A stretch of DNA of 33,981 bases from Planctomycetia bacterium. Its GTDB lineage: Bacteria > Planctomycetota > Planctomycetia > Pirellulales > UBA7805. The notes under the pieces were generated by a model. The model worked only from the letters and a program-made list of their open reading frames with translations. It was not told where the DNA came from and made no database searches. Position 1 is the stretch's first letter; each line of letters opens with the position of its first letter. A program made the translations under genes and the position numbers. The stretch spans positions 1 through 33,981 of the forward strand of contig JAIOQB010000221.1 of the NCBI GenBank assembly GCA_021413585.1, in the 5' to 3' direction. This document shows positions 8,958-15,705 of the stretch, piece by piece.

Positions 8958-9182
8958 TTACGACGATGCTTCCGGCTTCGCGGGTGACTTCCAGCTCGCT
9001 CGGTCGGTTCCCTGTCGCAAGGCGCGCGGGGTACCCCAGGAATACCAGCGAGCGGAGAGTTGCGCCAGCGAGGCCTCGATGTACGCCTCGAACTGCGCGA
9101 AGGCCGGGGACTCGAAGATCGATTCTTCGGCCAGCTTTACATCTTCATGGGAGCGCTCACCCCCAGGGTTGTTTGTCGTCAT
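8958..9182 (-). CDS. Small hypothetical protein (74 aa)
   Basis: This short frame has the third-position GC bias of the neighbouring genes and an orderly composition, unlike nearby shadow frames. It starts with ATG and a polar segment (MTTNNPGGERSHEDVKLAEE), then a probable helix (IFESPAFAQFEAYIEASLAQ) and a basic, Trp-containing tail. No signal peptide, membrane segment or catalytic motif is seen. The start lacks a strong ribosome-binding site. The gene ends 17 nt from the palindromic element behind fliA, with which it is convergent. I do not recognise the family with certainty; the pattern FExxEFxxFExYIxxxL is reminiscent of small conserved planctomycete proteins, but that is from memory and not checked. 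Confidence 0.5.
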   Translation of the reverse strand: MTTNNPGGERSHEDVKLAEESIFESPAFAQFEAYIEASLAQLSARWYSWGTPRALRQGTDRASWKSPAKPEASS

Positions 9183-9372
9183 GGCTTGGTCCGCCTGTGT
9201 CAGAGAACTCGGTTGTCGCTCGGCAGGGCGCTCCCCGCCAGCTTCGGGACAATCAATCGCTCCCTGCGCCCCTCAGACGGCCATCTCTGCCGTTGACGTC
9301 CTTTAATACGTAAGACGCGCCAGGTCGGTTCGTGGTTCACTTTCCGGGGCCGATAATTGGCGGAAAAGCCAC

Positions 9373-9451
9373 GTTTAGCCGCGCCCCGAAGGGAATGGTG
9401 CGTTGTTTCGGAGCGAAAACCGGACGCGCCGCTCGGGGAGCGGCGGCTAAC
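9373..9451. repeat. GTTTAGCCGC...GCGGCTAAC inverted-repeat element, copy 1
   Basis: GTTTAGCCGCGCCCCGA at 9373-9389 is the imperfect inverted complement of CGGGGAGCGGCGGCTAAC at about 9434-9451. The related element at 11564-11648 has the same GTTAGCCGC/GCGGCTAAC ends. It lies in the 334-nt gap between the small ORF and the EF-hand gene (9183-9516), where nothing else is evident. Confidence 0.65.
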
Positions 9452-9516
9452 TAGGTGGGAAACGCTCTGCGGGGCTGGCTCAAAACTCACCGCTCAAAGC
9501 TCACCGCCAAAACCAC

Positions 9517-10359
9517 TCACTTCTTCTCATTCCCCGCCTGCTGGCGAATGCGCTGGATAACCTGCGCCGCCCGCTCCAGCTCGGCCCCGTCGAGTACGCC
9601 ATCGCCGTTGGCGTCAAACTGCGAGAAGTGGTTCTTCAGCGGTCCGCGAGCTTCGGCGGCGCTGATTTTGCCGTCGCCATTGGCGTCGAGCAGCATGAAC
9701 CGCCTCAGCAAGTTCTCCACTGACGGCTTTTCACCCGGCGGTTTTTCTCCCTGAGGCGGCGGGGCAGGGGGCATGGCGGCGGGTTTTACCGGCAGCGGTT
9801 TGGGACCGGTCGGCGAGTCGGCGAGGAACTGCTCGTAGACCGCCTCGAACTCCTGCCGCGTCAGCGAGCCGTCGCTCTTGGCGCCGGCCGCTCTGCGAAC
9901 CGACTTGAACACCTCGCGGCGGCGTTCCGGGACTTCTTTCAGTTCGAGCTTGCCGTCGCGGTTGGTGTCCAACTTGCGGAACGCGGCGTCCGCCAGTTCC
10001 TTCGGCGTGGGCGGGCCAGGCAACTGCTCGAGCGGCCGTTCAGGACGACGCTCCTTCAGCCCCGCGATAAACTCCGCCCGATCCAAAGCGCCGTCGTGGT
10101 TCGCATCGGCACTGGAGAGCAGCCGGCGAAACAGCCGGGCATGTTCCGGCTTCACCTCCGACGCCTCGATCCGCCCATCGCCGTTGCGATCGAGCCGATC
10201 GAACACCGCGCTAGAATCGCCGGAGTCGCTTGAAGGAGTTGTTGGCTGTGCGCCGAGCCCGACCTCCACGCTTCCCAACAAGCCCGCGGCTATGGCTAAC
10301 CCACAGGCCACAGCCAGCGGCGGCCAAACACGATTTGATTCACCTTGCCGTGCCATCAT
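9517..10359 (-). CDS. Secreted multi-EF-hand protein
   Basis: Starting at ATG 10359 (or the adjacent ATG at 10356), the 280-residue product has an N-terminal hydrophobic signal or anchor segment (PPLAVACGLAIAAGLLGSV) and then six EF-hand-like loops. Five look canonical: DRNGDGRIEASE, DANHDGALDRAE, DTNRDGKLELKE, DANGDGKISAAE and DANGDGVLDGAE. The fourth in order (GAKSDGSLTRQE) lacks the first acidic ligand and is probably degenerate. A proline-rich linker (about 195-215) separates the first four from the last two. The expected role is calcium-dependent folding or binding outside the cytoplasm. The frame extends upstream to 10449, but that part has poor coding character. The start region overlaps a 14-bp tandem repeat (10358-10386). 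Confidence 0.85.
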   Translation of the reverse strand: MMARQGESNRVWPPLAVACGLAIAAGLLGSVEVGLGAQPTTPSSDSGDSSAVFDRLDRNGDGRIEASEVKPEHARLFRRLLSSADANHDGALDRAEFIAGLKERRPERPLEQLPGPPTPKELADAAFRKLDTNRDGKLELKEVPERRREVFKSVRRAAGAKSDGSLTRQEFEAVYEQFLADSPTGPKPLPVKPAAMPPAPPPQGEKPPGEKPSVENLLRRFMLLDANGDGKISAAEARGPLKNHFSQFDANGDGVLDGAELERAAQVIQRIRQQAGNEKK

Positions 10360-10386
10360 GCGTACAATCCAGATGCGTACAATCCA
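10358..10386. repeat. 14-bp direct repeat at the EF-hand gene start
   Basis: ATGCGTACAATCCA occurs at 10358-10371 and again at 10373-10386, a period of 15 with one intervening base. The first copy overlaps the start codon of the minus-strand EF-hand gene. It may be a binding site for a dimeric regulator or a chance slippage product. Confidence 0.6.
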
Positions 10387-10603
10387 ATGATCTGCCACTT
10401 CTACTCTATCCCTATTGAACCATTTTCCACCCGCCCCGGTATCGGGCAAATCGGAGAATCTGCTGGCGTCGGCCTGCTAGCTACTGAAATATGCGGTCAA
10501 ACGGCCCAACAAAGAAGGAAAACGGTGAGAATCGCCACCCAGGGCCATGCGGTGGCTCGCCCTGCCAATCAAAAACTTGGCCACCGGTACCGCCACTCCG
10601 GTG

Positions 10604-10632
10604 TTGTTCCCCGGCCGCGCAATTCCTATAAT
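10604..10632 (+). promoter_or_regulatory. Sigma-70-like promoter facing flgM
   Basis: TTGTTC (10604-10609) and a perfect TATAAT (10627-10632) are separated by 17 nt. The -35 matches only the first three consensus positions, but the -10 and spacing are ideal. Transcription would start near 10639, about 640 nt upstream of flgM, so it would produce either a very long leader or a separate RNA. Confidence 0.45.
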
Positions 10633-10639
10633 CCGCCCC

Positions 10640-11276
10640 CCTGGAGGAGAGCAACCCGTAGGCCGAAGCCGCAAGATCGCGCGGTCCGGTTGGGGCGAGG
10701 TTGCCGGGGGCCGACGCTTGTGGCGGCGATGCCACATGGCGGAGGAGCGATGAGGCGGACGGTCCACCCGACCCGATCGGCAATGGCACCGCAGTGTCTC
10801 ACAGTCGTTACAGTCCCAAATCGTAGTACGAGCAATGCAAGGAGCCCTGTCGAGAAATCGTTGGACTGGCAGCGAATCCCTGGACGATGATCGCGATGTT
10901 CCCTTCCGGAACGCGACGTTAGCGAGCCGATCCGAAAGGACCCCGGCTTGCGGACAAGGATAGCGGCACCGGTCAACGAGAGTAGACACCCAGGATACCT
11001 GTTTCGTGGAAGCCACTTGACTCCGGGAAGTTTTTTCGACCACCCCTCTCCCCACATGGCCGTCCAGGCCCGGTCGAACGAACAAGCGAGTCAAATCCGC
11101 GGACGCCGGTTCCAATATATCCAGCGGTCGTTGCGCTTTTGCCCCACGCAGGGCAAGGCGTCGACCCACACACACTTGCGGCAGCCCGCCCGATGCGGTC
11201 GCCGCGCCGGCAACTCGCCCACGCGAGACCCCGGCGCAGCACTCACGGCCACGGCTGCCCACGGGGAGAAAAACCG
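10640..11276 (+). other. Gene-free region upstream of flgM; candidate leader or non-coding RNA
   Basis: No frame here has convincing coding composition; the long minus-strand frame (10477-11262) is rich in Arg, Cys, Ser and Gly and matches no family I know. The segment holds local hairpins, such as TGTGGC/GCCACA near 10719-10736 and GTTCC/GGAAC near 10895-10910. I looked for signature words of RNase P RNA, tmRNA, SRP RNA and 6S RNA and did not recognise them. A structured RNA or long untranslated leader driven from the promoter at 10604 is an inference. Confidence 0.3.
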
Positions 11277-11552
11277 ATGCAGATCAACGGACCGAGTCAG
11301 ATTCACACAGCCCAGCCCATCAGCGCGCCGCACGCCAATCAGGTGGAACGGGCCGAGACGCACAGCTTTGTCGCCGGCGGCGACGAGGTGAGCATCTCGC
11401 GCGAAGCGGACCTCGTGGCCCGCACGCACGAATTGCCGGAGATTCGCCAGGACCGCGTCGACCAGATTCGCAGCCAACTGGCCGCTGGCGTCTACGAGAC
11501 GGCGGAGAAGCTGGATATCGCGCTCGGGCACTTGCTCGACGAGATCGCCTGA
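11277..11552 (+). CDS. flgM: FlgM, anti-sigma-28 factor
   Basis: FlgM binds FliA and blocks late flagellar transcription until the hook-basal body is finished and FlgM is exported. The ATG at 11277 gives 91 residues, a typical length. The N-terminal half (INGPSQIHTAQPISAPHANQ) is polar and probably disordered. The C-terminal half carries the family core: LPEIRQDRVDQIRSQLAAG, then a Y, then helix KLDIALGHLLDEIA, corresponding to the sigma-binding helices. GGGGAG near 11262-11267 is a plausible ribosome-binding site. The gene is unlinked to flgA/flgN and sits 2.5 kb from fliA. I do not see a clear FliA-type promoter (TAAA-N15-GCCGATAA) before it. The stop is followed after 11 nt by an inverted-repeat element. 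Confidence 0.88.
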   Translation: MQINGPSQIHTAQPISAPHANQVERAETHSFVAGGDEVSISREADLVARTHELPEIRQDRVDQIRSQLAAGVYETAEKLDIALGHLLDEIA

Positions 11553-11563
11553 GCGCAAATCCC

Positions 11564-11648
11564 CGTTAGCCGCCGGTGCCCCACCGGCGCGCCTTTCGGT
11601 TGATTGCGCTGCACGAGCGGCCGCGCCCCTCGGGGAGGGGCGGCTAAC
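11564..11648. repeat. GTTAGCCGC...GCGGCTAAC inverted-repeat element, copy 2
   Basis: The ends GTTAGCCGCC (from 11565) and GGGGCGGCTAAC (to 11648) are inverted complements. Inside, GCCGGTGCCCCACCGGC and CCCCTCGGGGAGGGG form further hairpins. It begins about 12 nt after the flgM stop and could end that transcript. It is related to the element at 9373-9451. Confidence 0.7.
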
Positions 11649-11699
11649 AGAGCCACGCTGCGCAGTTTACTTGCGCGATTTGCCAATAGGCTTAGGTCC

Positions 11700-11755
11700 G
11701 CAGGGGGACAGTCCCTTTACTTTTGCTTCGCAAAAGTAGGGACAGTCCCCGGCGC
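11700..11755. repeat. GGGGACAGTCCC palindromic element, copy 1
   Basis: GGGGACAGTCCCTTTACTTT (from 11703) followed by TGC is mirrored by GCAAAAGTAGGGACAGTCCC (to about 11749), with a tiny loop, giving a near-perfect hairpin of more than 20 bp. The sub-motif GGGGACAGTCCC is itself palindromic. A second copy lies inside the HD-domain gene at 17710-17765. It stands between flgM and fur. Confidence 0.85.
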
Positions 11756-11825
11756 AGGGAGCTGTCCCCGTGCGTTTAGCCCAGCCGCCCAACCGGCAAC
11801 ACGTTTTCCGCCAATCCAGCGTGTC

Positions 11826-11854
11826 TTGTCGCCCCGCCCCGGTCCACCTAAAAT
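11826..11854 (+). promoter_or_regulatory. Promoter of the Fur-family gene
   Basis: TTGTCG (11826-11831), a 17-nt spacer and TAAAAT (11849-11854) form a good sigma-70-type promoter. Seven nucleotides after the -10 is 11861, exactly the A of the first ATG of the Fur-family gene, so the message may be leaderless if that ATG is used. Confidence 0.6.
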
Positions 11855-11860
11855 ACGGGG

Positions 11861-12364
11861 ATGAAACAGGATTTTTCCCTCGGACAAGTCGAAGTCGCGA
11901 TGTCGCCGCGAGAGCGGTTCGAGGAGTATCTCCAGAGCCGGCAGAAGCGGGTTACCAGCCAGCGGCGGATCATTCTCGATCAGGTCTTCAGCCACCACGA
12001 TCATTTTGACGCCGATCAATTGCTGGCGGAACTCACCGCCGAAGTGCGCGCCCGCAAGGTCAGCCGGCCGACCGTCTATCGCACGCTCTCCGAACTGGTC
12101 GACGCCGGTTTGCTGCGCTCGATGACCCTCGGCGGCCGTGCCGTCTACGAGCACGACTACGGCTATCCCCAGCACGATCACCTGCACTGCCAACAGTGCG
12201 ACCGGCTGATCGAATTCCAAAGCCAGGAGTTGGCCCAGATCCGCGACGCCGTCGCCCGCGAACACCGCTTCCGCCCCACCGGCCACCGGATGATCGTCAC
12301 TGGGTTGTGCGAAGAATGCCAGAAGGCGCGCAGAAGGCCGACGCGGCCGACGGACCTGATTTAG
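11861..12364 (+). CDS. fur: Fur-family metal-responsive transcriptional regulator
   Basis: Fur-family proteins are dimeric repressors that bind operator DNA when loaded with metal (Fe, Zn or peroxide-sensing Fe). The 167 residues contain the winged-helix domain with VTSQRRIILDQVFSHHDHFD and SRPTVYRTLSELVDAGLL. They also contain the dimerisation and metal domain with HDHLHCQQCDRLIEF and LCEECQKA, giving two CxxC pairs that would hold a structural zinc. HHDHFDADQLL and HDHLHC provide regulatory-site histidines as in Fur proper. An internal ATG at 11900 is an alternative start; neither has a Shine-Dalgarno sequence. Whether it is Fur, Zur or PerR cannot be decided from the sequence; Fur is the commonest with this motif set. 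It stands alone. Confidence 0.9.
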   Translation: MKQDFSLGQVEVAMSPRERFEEYLQSRQKRVTSQRRIILDQVFSHHDHFDADQLLAELTAEVRARKVSRPTVYRTLSELVDAGLLRSMTLGGRAVYEHDYGYPQHDHLHCQQCDRLIEFQSQELAQIRDAVAREHRFRPTGHRMIVTGLCEECQKARRRPTRPTDLI

Positions 12365-12378
12365 GCGGAAGTTTTTTT

Positions 12379-12514
12379 ACCACAGAGGCACAGAGACGAA
12401 CAGAGTGAGAATGACCAAATTCCAATAACCAATATGGGAGCTGCGCCAGTATTATTGGAGATTGGAATCTTGGTCATTGGTCATTAAATCTTCTCTGTGT
12501 CTCTGTGGTTCAAA
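12379..12514. repeat. CCACAGAG + TGACCAA inverted-repeat element, copy 3 (complete)
   Basis: This is the most complete of the three copies. CCACAGAGGCACAGAGA (12380-12396) is the inverted complement of TCTCTGTGTCTCTGTGG (12492-12508) with one mismatch. Inside, ATGACCAAATTCCAATAACC is mirrored by GGAGATTGGAATCTTGGTCA. The whole can fold as one long hairpin. It lies between the convergent fur and purB stops, where a bidirectional transcription end would be useful. A run of seven T precedes it at 12372-12378. Confidence 0.85.
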
Positions 12515-12534
12515 TCCTTGTCTTTTTGCGAAGG

Positions 12535-13962
12535 CTAAACCCGTACCTCCGCTGCCAGTTCCTTCTCCGCCGCATAGCGCTTTCTAATCGGCTCAATCAC
12601 TTCTTCGATGAACTCGTCCACTTGCTGCGGTGCTCGGCCGACGAAGGATTGAGGATCGAGAGGGGTAGTTAGATCGACCTTGGCAAACGCCGGGTCGGCG
12701 GCGAGCCGCTCCATCAGGTCGTTCGCGGCGCCGTCTTCCTTTACCCGGCGGGCGGCGGCCTGGCTGTGAATTCGGATCTGCTCGTGCAACTCTTGCCGGT
12801 CGCCGCCGGCCCGGACCGCGTCCATCAGCACATTTTCCGTGGCCATAAAGGGGAGCATGTCGTGCAAATGCCGGGCGATGACCTTAGGGTACACCACTAT
12901 TCCGTCGACCACGTTCTGGTACAGCACCAGGATGGCATCGATCGCCAAAAACGCTTGCGGCAGCGTGAGCCGGCGGGCGGCGCTGTCGTCGAGCGTCCGC
13001 TCCATCCACTGCGTGGCCAGCGTCTGCGCCGCCACCTGCGGCAAAGCCATGGCAAACCGGGCGAGCGAGCAGATCCGCTCGCTGCGCATCGGGTTGCGTT
13101 TGTAGGCCATCGCGGAACTGCCAATCTGCTTCTCGCCAAACGGCTCTTCGATTTCCATCCGGCTTTGCAGCAGCCGCAGGTCGGTCGCCGCTTTGTGCGC
13201 GCTGCCGGCGATGCCGGAGAGCGCATCGAGCACCTGGACGTCCACCTTGCGACTGTACGTCTGCCCGGTCACCGCGTACGTGGCGGCAAAACCTATCTTC
13301 TCCGCCACGCGATCTTCCAGGCGGCGGACTTTTTTGTGGTCGCCATCGAACAACGCCAGGAAGCTGGCCTGAGTGCCGGTGGTCCCTTTCACGCCGCGGG
13401 CTTTTAGTTCCGTCAACCGGTGCTCAATTTCGTTGAGATCCAAAACCAGGTCGTACGCCCAGAGCGTAGCCCGCTTGCCGACCGTGGTCGGTTGCGCCGG
13501 CTGCAAGTGGGTCCAGCCGAGACAAGCCAGATCGCGCTGCGCCACGGCGAACCGGGCCAACCGGTCGATCACCGCCAGCAACCGCTGACGAACGAGCGTC
13601 AGGCCGTCGCGCATCAACAGCAGGTCGGTGTTGTCCGTCACATAGCAACTGGTGGCCCCCAGGTGGATGATTCCGGCCGCCGACGGGCAGGCATCGCCAT
13701 AGGTATGCACGTGGGCCATCACGTCGTGCCGCAGCCGCCGTTCGTGCGCCGCGGCGGCCTCAAAGTCGATGTCTTCGGCGTGGGCTTTCAACTCCGCAAT
13801 CTGTGCGGGCTTGATCGGCAAACCCAGCTCGGCCTCCGCCTCGGCCAAGGCGATCCACAGCCGCCGCCAGGTGCGGAATTTCGTCTCGTCGCTCCACAAC
13901 CGGGCCATCTCGGCCGAGGCATAGCGGGTAGTCAGCGGGTTTTCGTACGTAGAATGTGACAT
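12535..13962 (-). CDS. purB: Adenylosuccinate lyase
   Basis: PurB cleaves fumarate from SAICAR in purine synthesis and from adenylosuccinate on the way to AMP. The 475 residues (ATG at 13962; an in-frame GTG at 13974 is also possible) match the family. The fumarase/aspartase-superfamily signature [15 protein letters not shown] is present about two-thirds of the way along; it holds the flexible catalytic-Ser loop. [15 protein letters not shown] and [19 protein letters not shown] in the N-terminal third, and [16 protein letters not shown] with the substrate-binding His, complete the active site. It is close to the vertebrate-like branch in length and motifs, but I cannot place it firmly. The gene is monocistronic, convergent with fur and divergent from the TMEM43-like gene. 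Confidence 0.96.
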   Translation of the reverse strand: MSHSTYENPLTTRYASAEMARLWSDETKFRTWRRLWIALAEAEAELGLPIKPAQIAELKAHAEDIDFEAAAAHERRLRHDVMAHVHTYGDACPSAAGIIHLGATSCYVTDNTDLLLMRDGLTLVRQRLLAVIDRLARFAVAQRDLACLGWTHLQPAQPTTVGKRATLWAYDLVLDLNEIEHRLTELKARGVKGTTGTQASFLALFDGDHKKVRRLEDRVAEKIGFAATYAVTGQTYSRKVDVQVLDALSGIAGSAHKAATDLRLLQSRMEIEEPFGEKQIGSSAMAYKRNPMRSERICSLARFAMALPQVAAQTLATQWMERTLDDSAARRLTLPQAFLAIDAILVLYQNVVDGIVVYPKVIARHLHDMLPFMATENVLMDAVRAGGDRQELHEQIRIHSQAAARRVKEDGAANDLMERLAADPAFAKVDLTTPLDPQSFVGRAPQQVDEFIEEVIEPIRKRYAAEKELAAEVRV

Positions 13963-14105
13963 GGATTGGGGCACACCGGCGGAAAGGGTGCGGCAGAGTC
14001 AACTGATCTTCCATTTTAGTCGGCAGACATTCCTCCCGGCAGGGGACGACGGCCTTTGGCGGGGAACTCGTGCTTTGTCAACGCTACCAACTGGGGATTG
14101 CTCAT

Positions 14106-14171
14106 ATCAGCCGCAGGGCGCTAGCCCCCGGTTCGTACTGCAAAACCGGGGGCTAGCGCCCTGCGGCTGAT
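14106..14171. repeat. Perfect 28-bp inverted repeat with 10-nt loop
   Basis: The arm at 14106-14133 (ATCAGCCGCAGGGCGCTAGC then CCCCGGTT) is the exact inverted complement of 14144-14171. The inner part GGGCGCTAGC/GCTAGCGCCC is also locally palindromic. It lies in the 392-nt divergent region between purB and the TMEM43-like gene; the rest of that region shows only a promoter-like site. Confidence 0.9.
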
Positions 14172-14194
14172 GTCCAGGAAACGAAAAAAAATGG

Positions 14195-14224
14195 TAGACG
14201 AACCCCTATCGACCATCCTATAAT
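14195..14224 (+). promoter_or_regulatory. Sigma-70-like promoter of the TMEM43-like gene
   Basis: TAGACG (14195-14200), an 18-nt spacer and a perfect TATAAT (14219-14224) precede the TMEM43-like gene by about 130 nt. The site is just downstream of the large inverted repeat. The evidence is sequence match only. Confidence 0.4.
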
Positions 14225-14354
14225 CACCCCCATCTTTTGAGGGAGGGCGGTTCGTCCAATACGGCCGTATTGCGGCGGAAAACGCCCTCTCGCTCCTCCA
14301 AAATCGCAAATCAACATTCAACAATCGCAAATCCTTCCCCCGAGGACAAATCTC

Positions 14355-15521
14355 ATGTCAGGCGACTTTACCGAAGTCAGCAACGAATCGTGGTTCAGCC
14401 GTTTGGGCAAATCGATCGCCGGCGTCCTGGTCGGTGGAGTGTTGTTCATACTCGCCTTTCCGCTGCTCTTCTTGAACGAGGGATATTCCGTCAAGACGTT
14501 TCTGACGCTCGAGGAAGGGAAGAACAAGGTGGTCTCCGTGGGGGCCGACAAGGTCGAAGCGGCCAACTCGGGCAAGCTGATTCACGTCACGGGCAAAGCC
14601 ACCACGGCCGAGAAGCTCAGCGATCCCGAGTTCGGCGTCTCCGCCTCGGCCCTGAAGCTCAATCGCCAGGTGGAGATGTATCAATGGAAAGAGAAGTCGG
14701 AAACCAAGACGGAAAAGCAGCTCGGCGGCGGTGAGAAGAAAACGACCAAATACAGTTACGACGAAGTGTGGTCCGACCGTCTCATCGATTCCTCAACTTT
14801 CAATAAGAAGTCCGAGGGGCATGTTAATCCAGACGCGATGCCCTTTGAGTCGACCTCGCAAGTGGCCGATCCCATTACCTTGGGCGGGTTCACGCTGCCG
14901 AAGTTCCTGGTCGAGATGATCGACAACTTTGAAACACTGCCGGTCGCCGCCGACGCGGCGGTTCCCAAGGCGATCAAGGAGAAGGGGAAGGTCCACAACG
15001 GCCGGTTTTACGTCGGGGCCGATCCGGCTTCTCCGGCGATCGGCGACGTGCGGATCTCGTTCAAGACGGTTAGTCCTGAAGTGGTGAGCGTTATCGCGCA
15101 GCAGGTGAGCAACACGTTTGAGCCGTACCACAGCCAGGCCGGCGGCGAGTTGAAGCTGCTGGAGGTGGGAGAACACTCGCCGCAGGCGATGATTCAAACC
15201 GCCCAGGACGCCAATGTGATGCGAACCTGGATCCTGCGCGGAGTGGGAACGTTCATCATGTTCCTGGGCCTGATGATGATGATGAAACCCTTGAGCGTGC
15301 TGGCGGACGTGGTGCCCTTCATCGGCAGTATCGTGGGAGCCGGCACCGGCATCATCGCCTTCCTGATCGCCGTGCCGCTGTCGCTGTTGACGATCGCCAT
15401 CGCCTGGCTGTTCTACCGCCCGGTGCTGGGGGTGTCGCTGATCGCCGTGGCGTTGGTCCTGGTGGTGCTGGCGTTCAAGCTGCTGAGGAAGAAGAAACCG
15501 GTGGCGGCGGCGACGGCGTGA
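14355..15521 (+). CDS. TMEM43 family membrane protein
   Basis: The 388-residue product has one hydrophobic segment near the N-terminus (about residues 21-42), a large soluble region (about 45-285) and a cluster of about four membrane segments at the C-terminus (about 293-380). It ends with a basic tail (LLRKKKPVAAATA). This layout, with GKSIAGVLVGGVLFILAFPLL followed by N-E-G and the later WILRGVGTFIMFLGLMMM, is that of the TMEM43/LUMA family. Human TMEM43 is a nuclear-envelope and ER protein; the bacterial role is unknown. The middle domain would face the periplasm if the N-terminus is cytoplasmic. The gene stands alone with its own promoter-like site and ends 11 nt before a GC-rich inverted-repeat element. 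Confidence 0.8.
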   Translation: MSGDFTEVSNESWFSRLGKSIAGVLVGGVLFILAFPLLFLNEGYSVKTFLTLEEGKNKVVSVGADKVEAANSGKLIHVTGKATTAEKLSDPEFGVSASALKLNRQVEMYQWKEKSETKTEKQLGGGEKKTTKYSYDEVWSDRLIDSSTFNKKSEGHVNPDAMPFESTSQVADPITLGGFTLPKFLVEMIDNFETLPVAADAAVPKAIKEKGKVHNGRFYVGADPASPAIGDVRISFKTVSPEVVSVIAQQVSNTFEPYHSQAGGELKLLEVGEHSPQAMIQTAQDANVMRTWILRGVGTFIMFLGLMMMMKPLSVLADVVPFIGSIVGAGTGIIAFLIAVPLSLLTIAIAWLFYRPVLGVSLIAVALVLVVLAFKLLRKKKPVAAATA

Positions 15522-15531
15522 GACACTCCCC

Positions 15532-15687
15532 ATAGCCCCGGGCTCCGCCCGGGGGTGGCGGCACTCACTCGCCTGGCCTGCGAAACAGCTCACTAGCCCG
15601 AAGCGCAAGCTTGCGCGTCGGGATAGTGAGCAGTTGGTTCGGCGAAGCTGTAGAGCAGTGCGACCCCCGGGCGGAGCCCGGGGCTAT
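15532..15687. repeat. 156-bp element with CCCGGGCTCCGCCCGGG-type inverted ends, copy 2
   Basis: The 24-bp left end (15532-15555) is the exact inverted complement of 15664-15687. The ends match those of the element at 8794-8941. Nested inside is another imperfect palindrome at 15589-15630 (CTCACTAGCCCGAAGCGCAA answered by CTTGCGCGTCGGGATAGTGA), which looks like a different repeat family inserted in or fused to this one. It starts 11 nt after the stop of the TMEM43-like gene and ends 18 nt before the convergent DUF1571 gene. Confidence 0.9.
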
Positions 15688-15705
15688 TTACGGGCTCGCG
15701 GCGCA

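Noticed and set aside
10477-11262. 261-residue frame on the minus strand upstream of flgM
   Set aside because: Composition is Arg/Cys/Ser/Gly-rich without secondary-structure pattern or known motif; typical of non-coding high-GC DNA.
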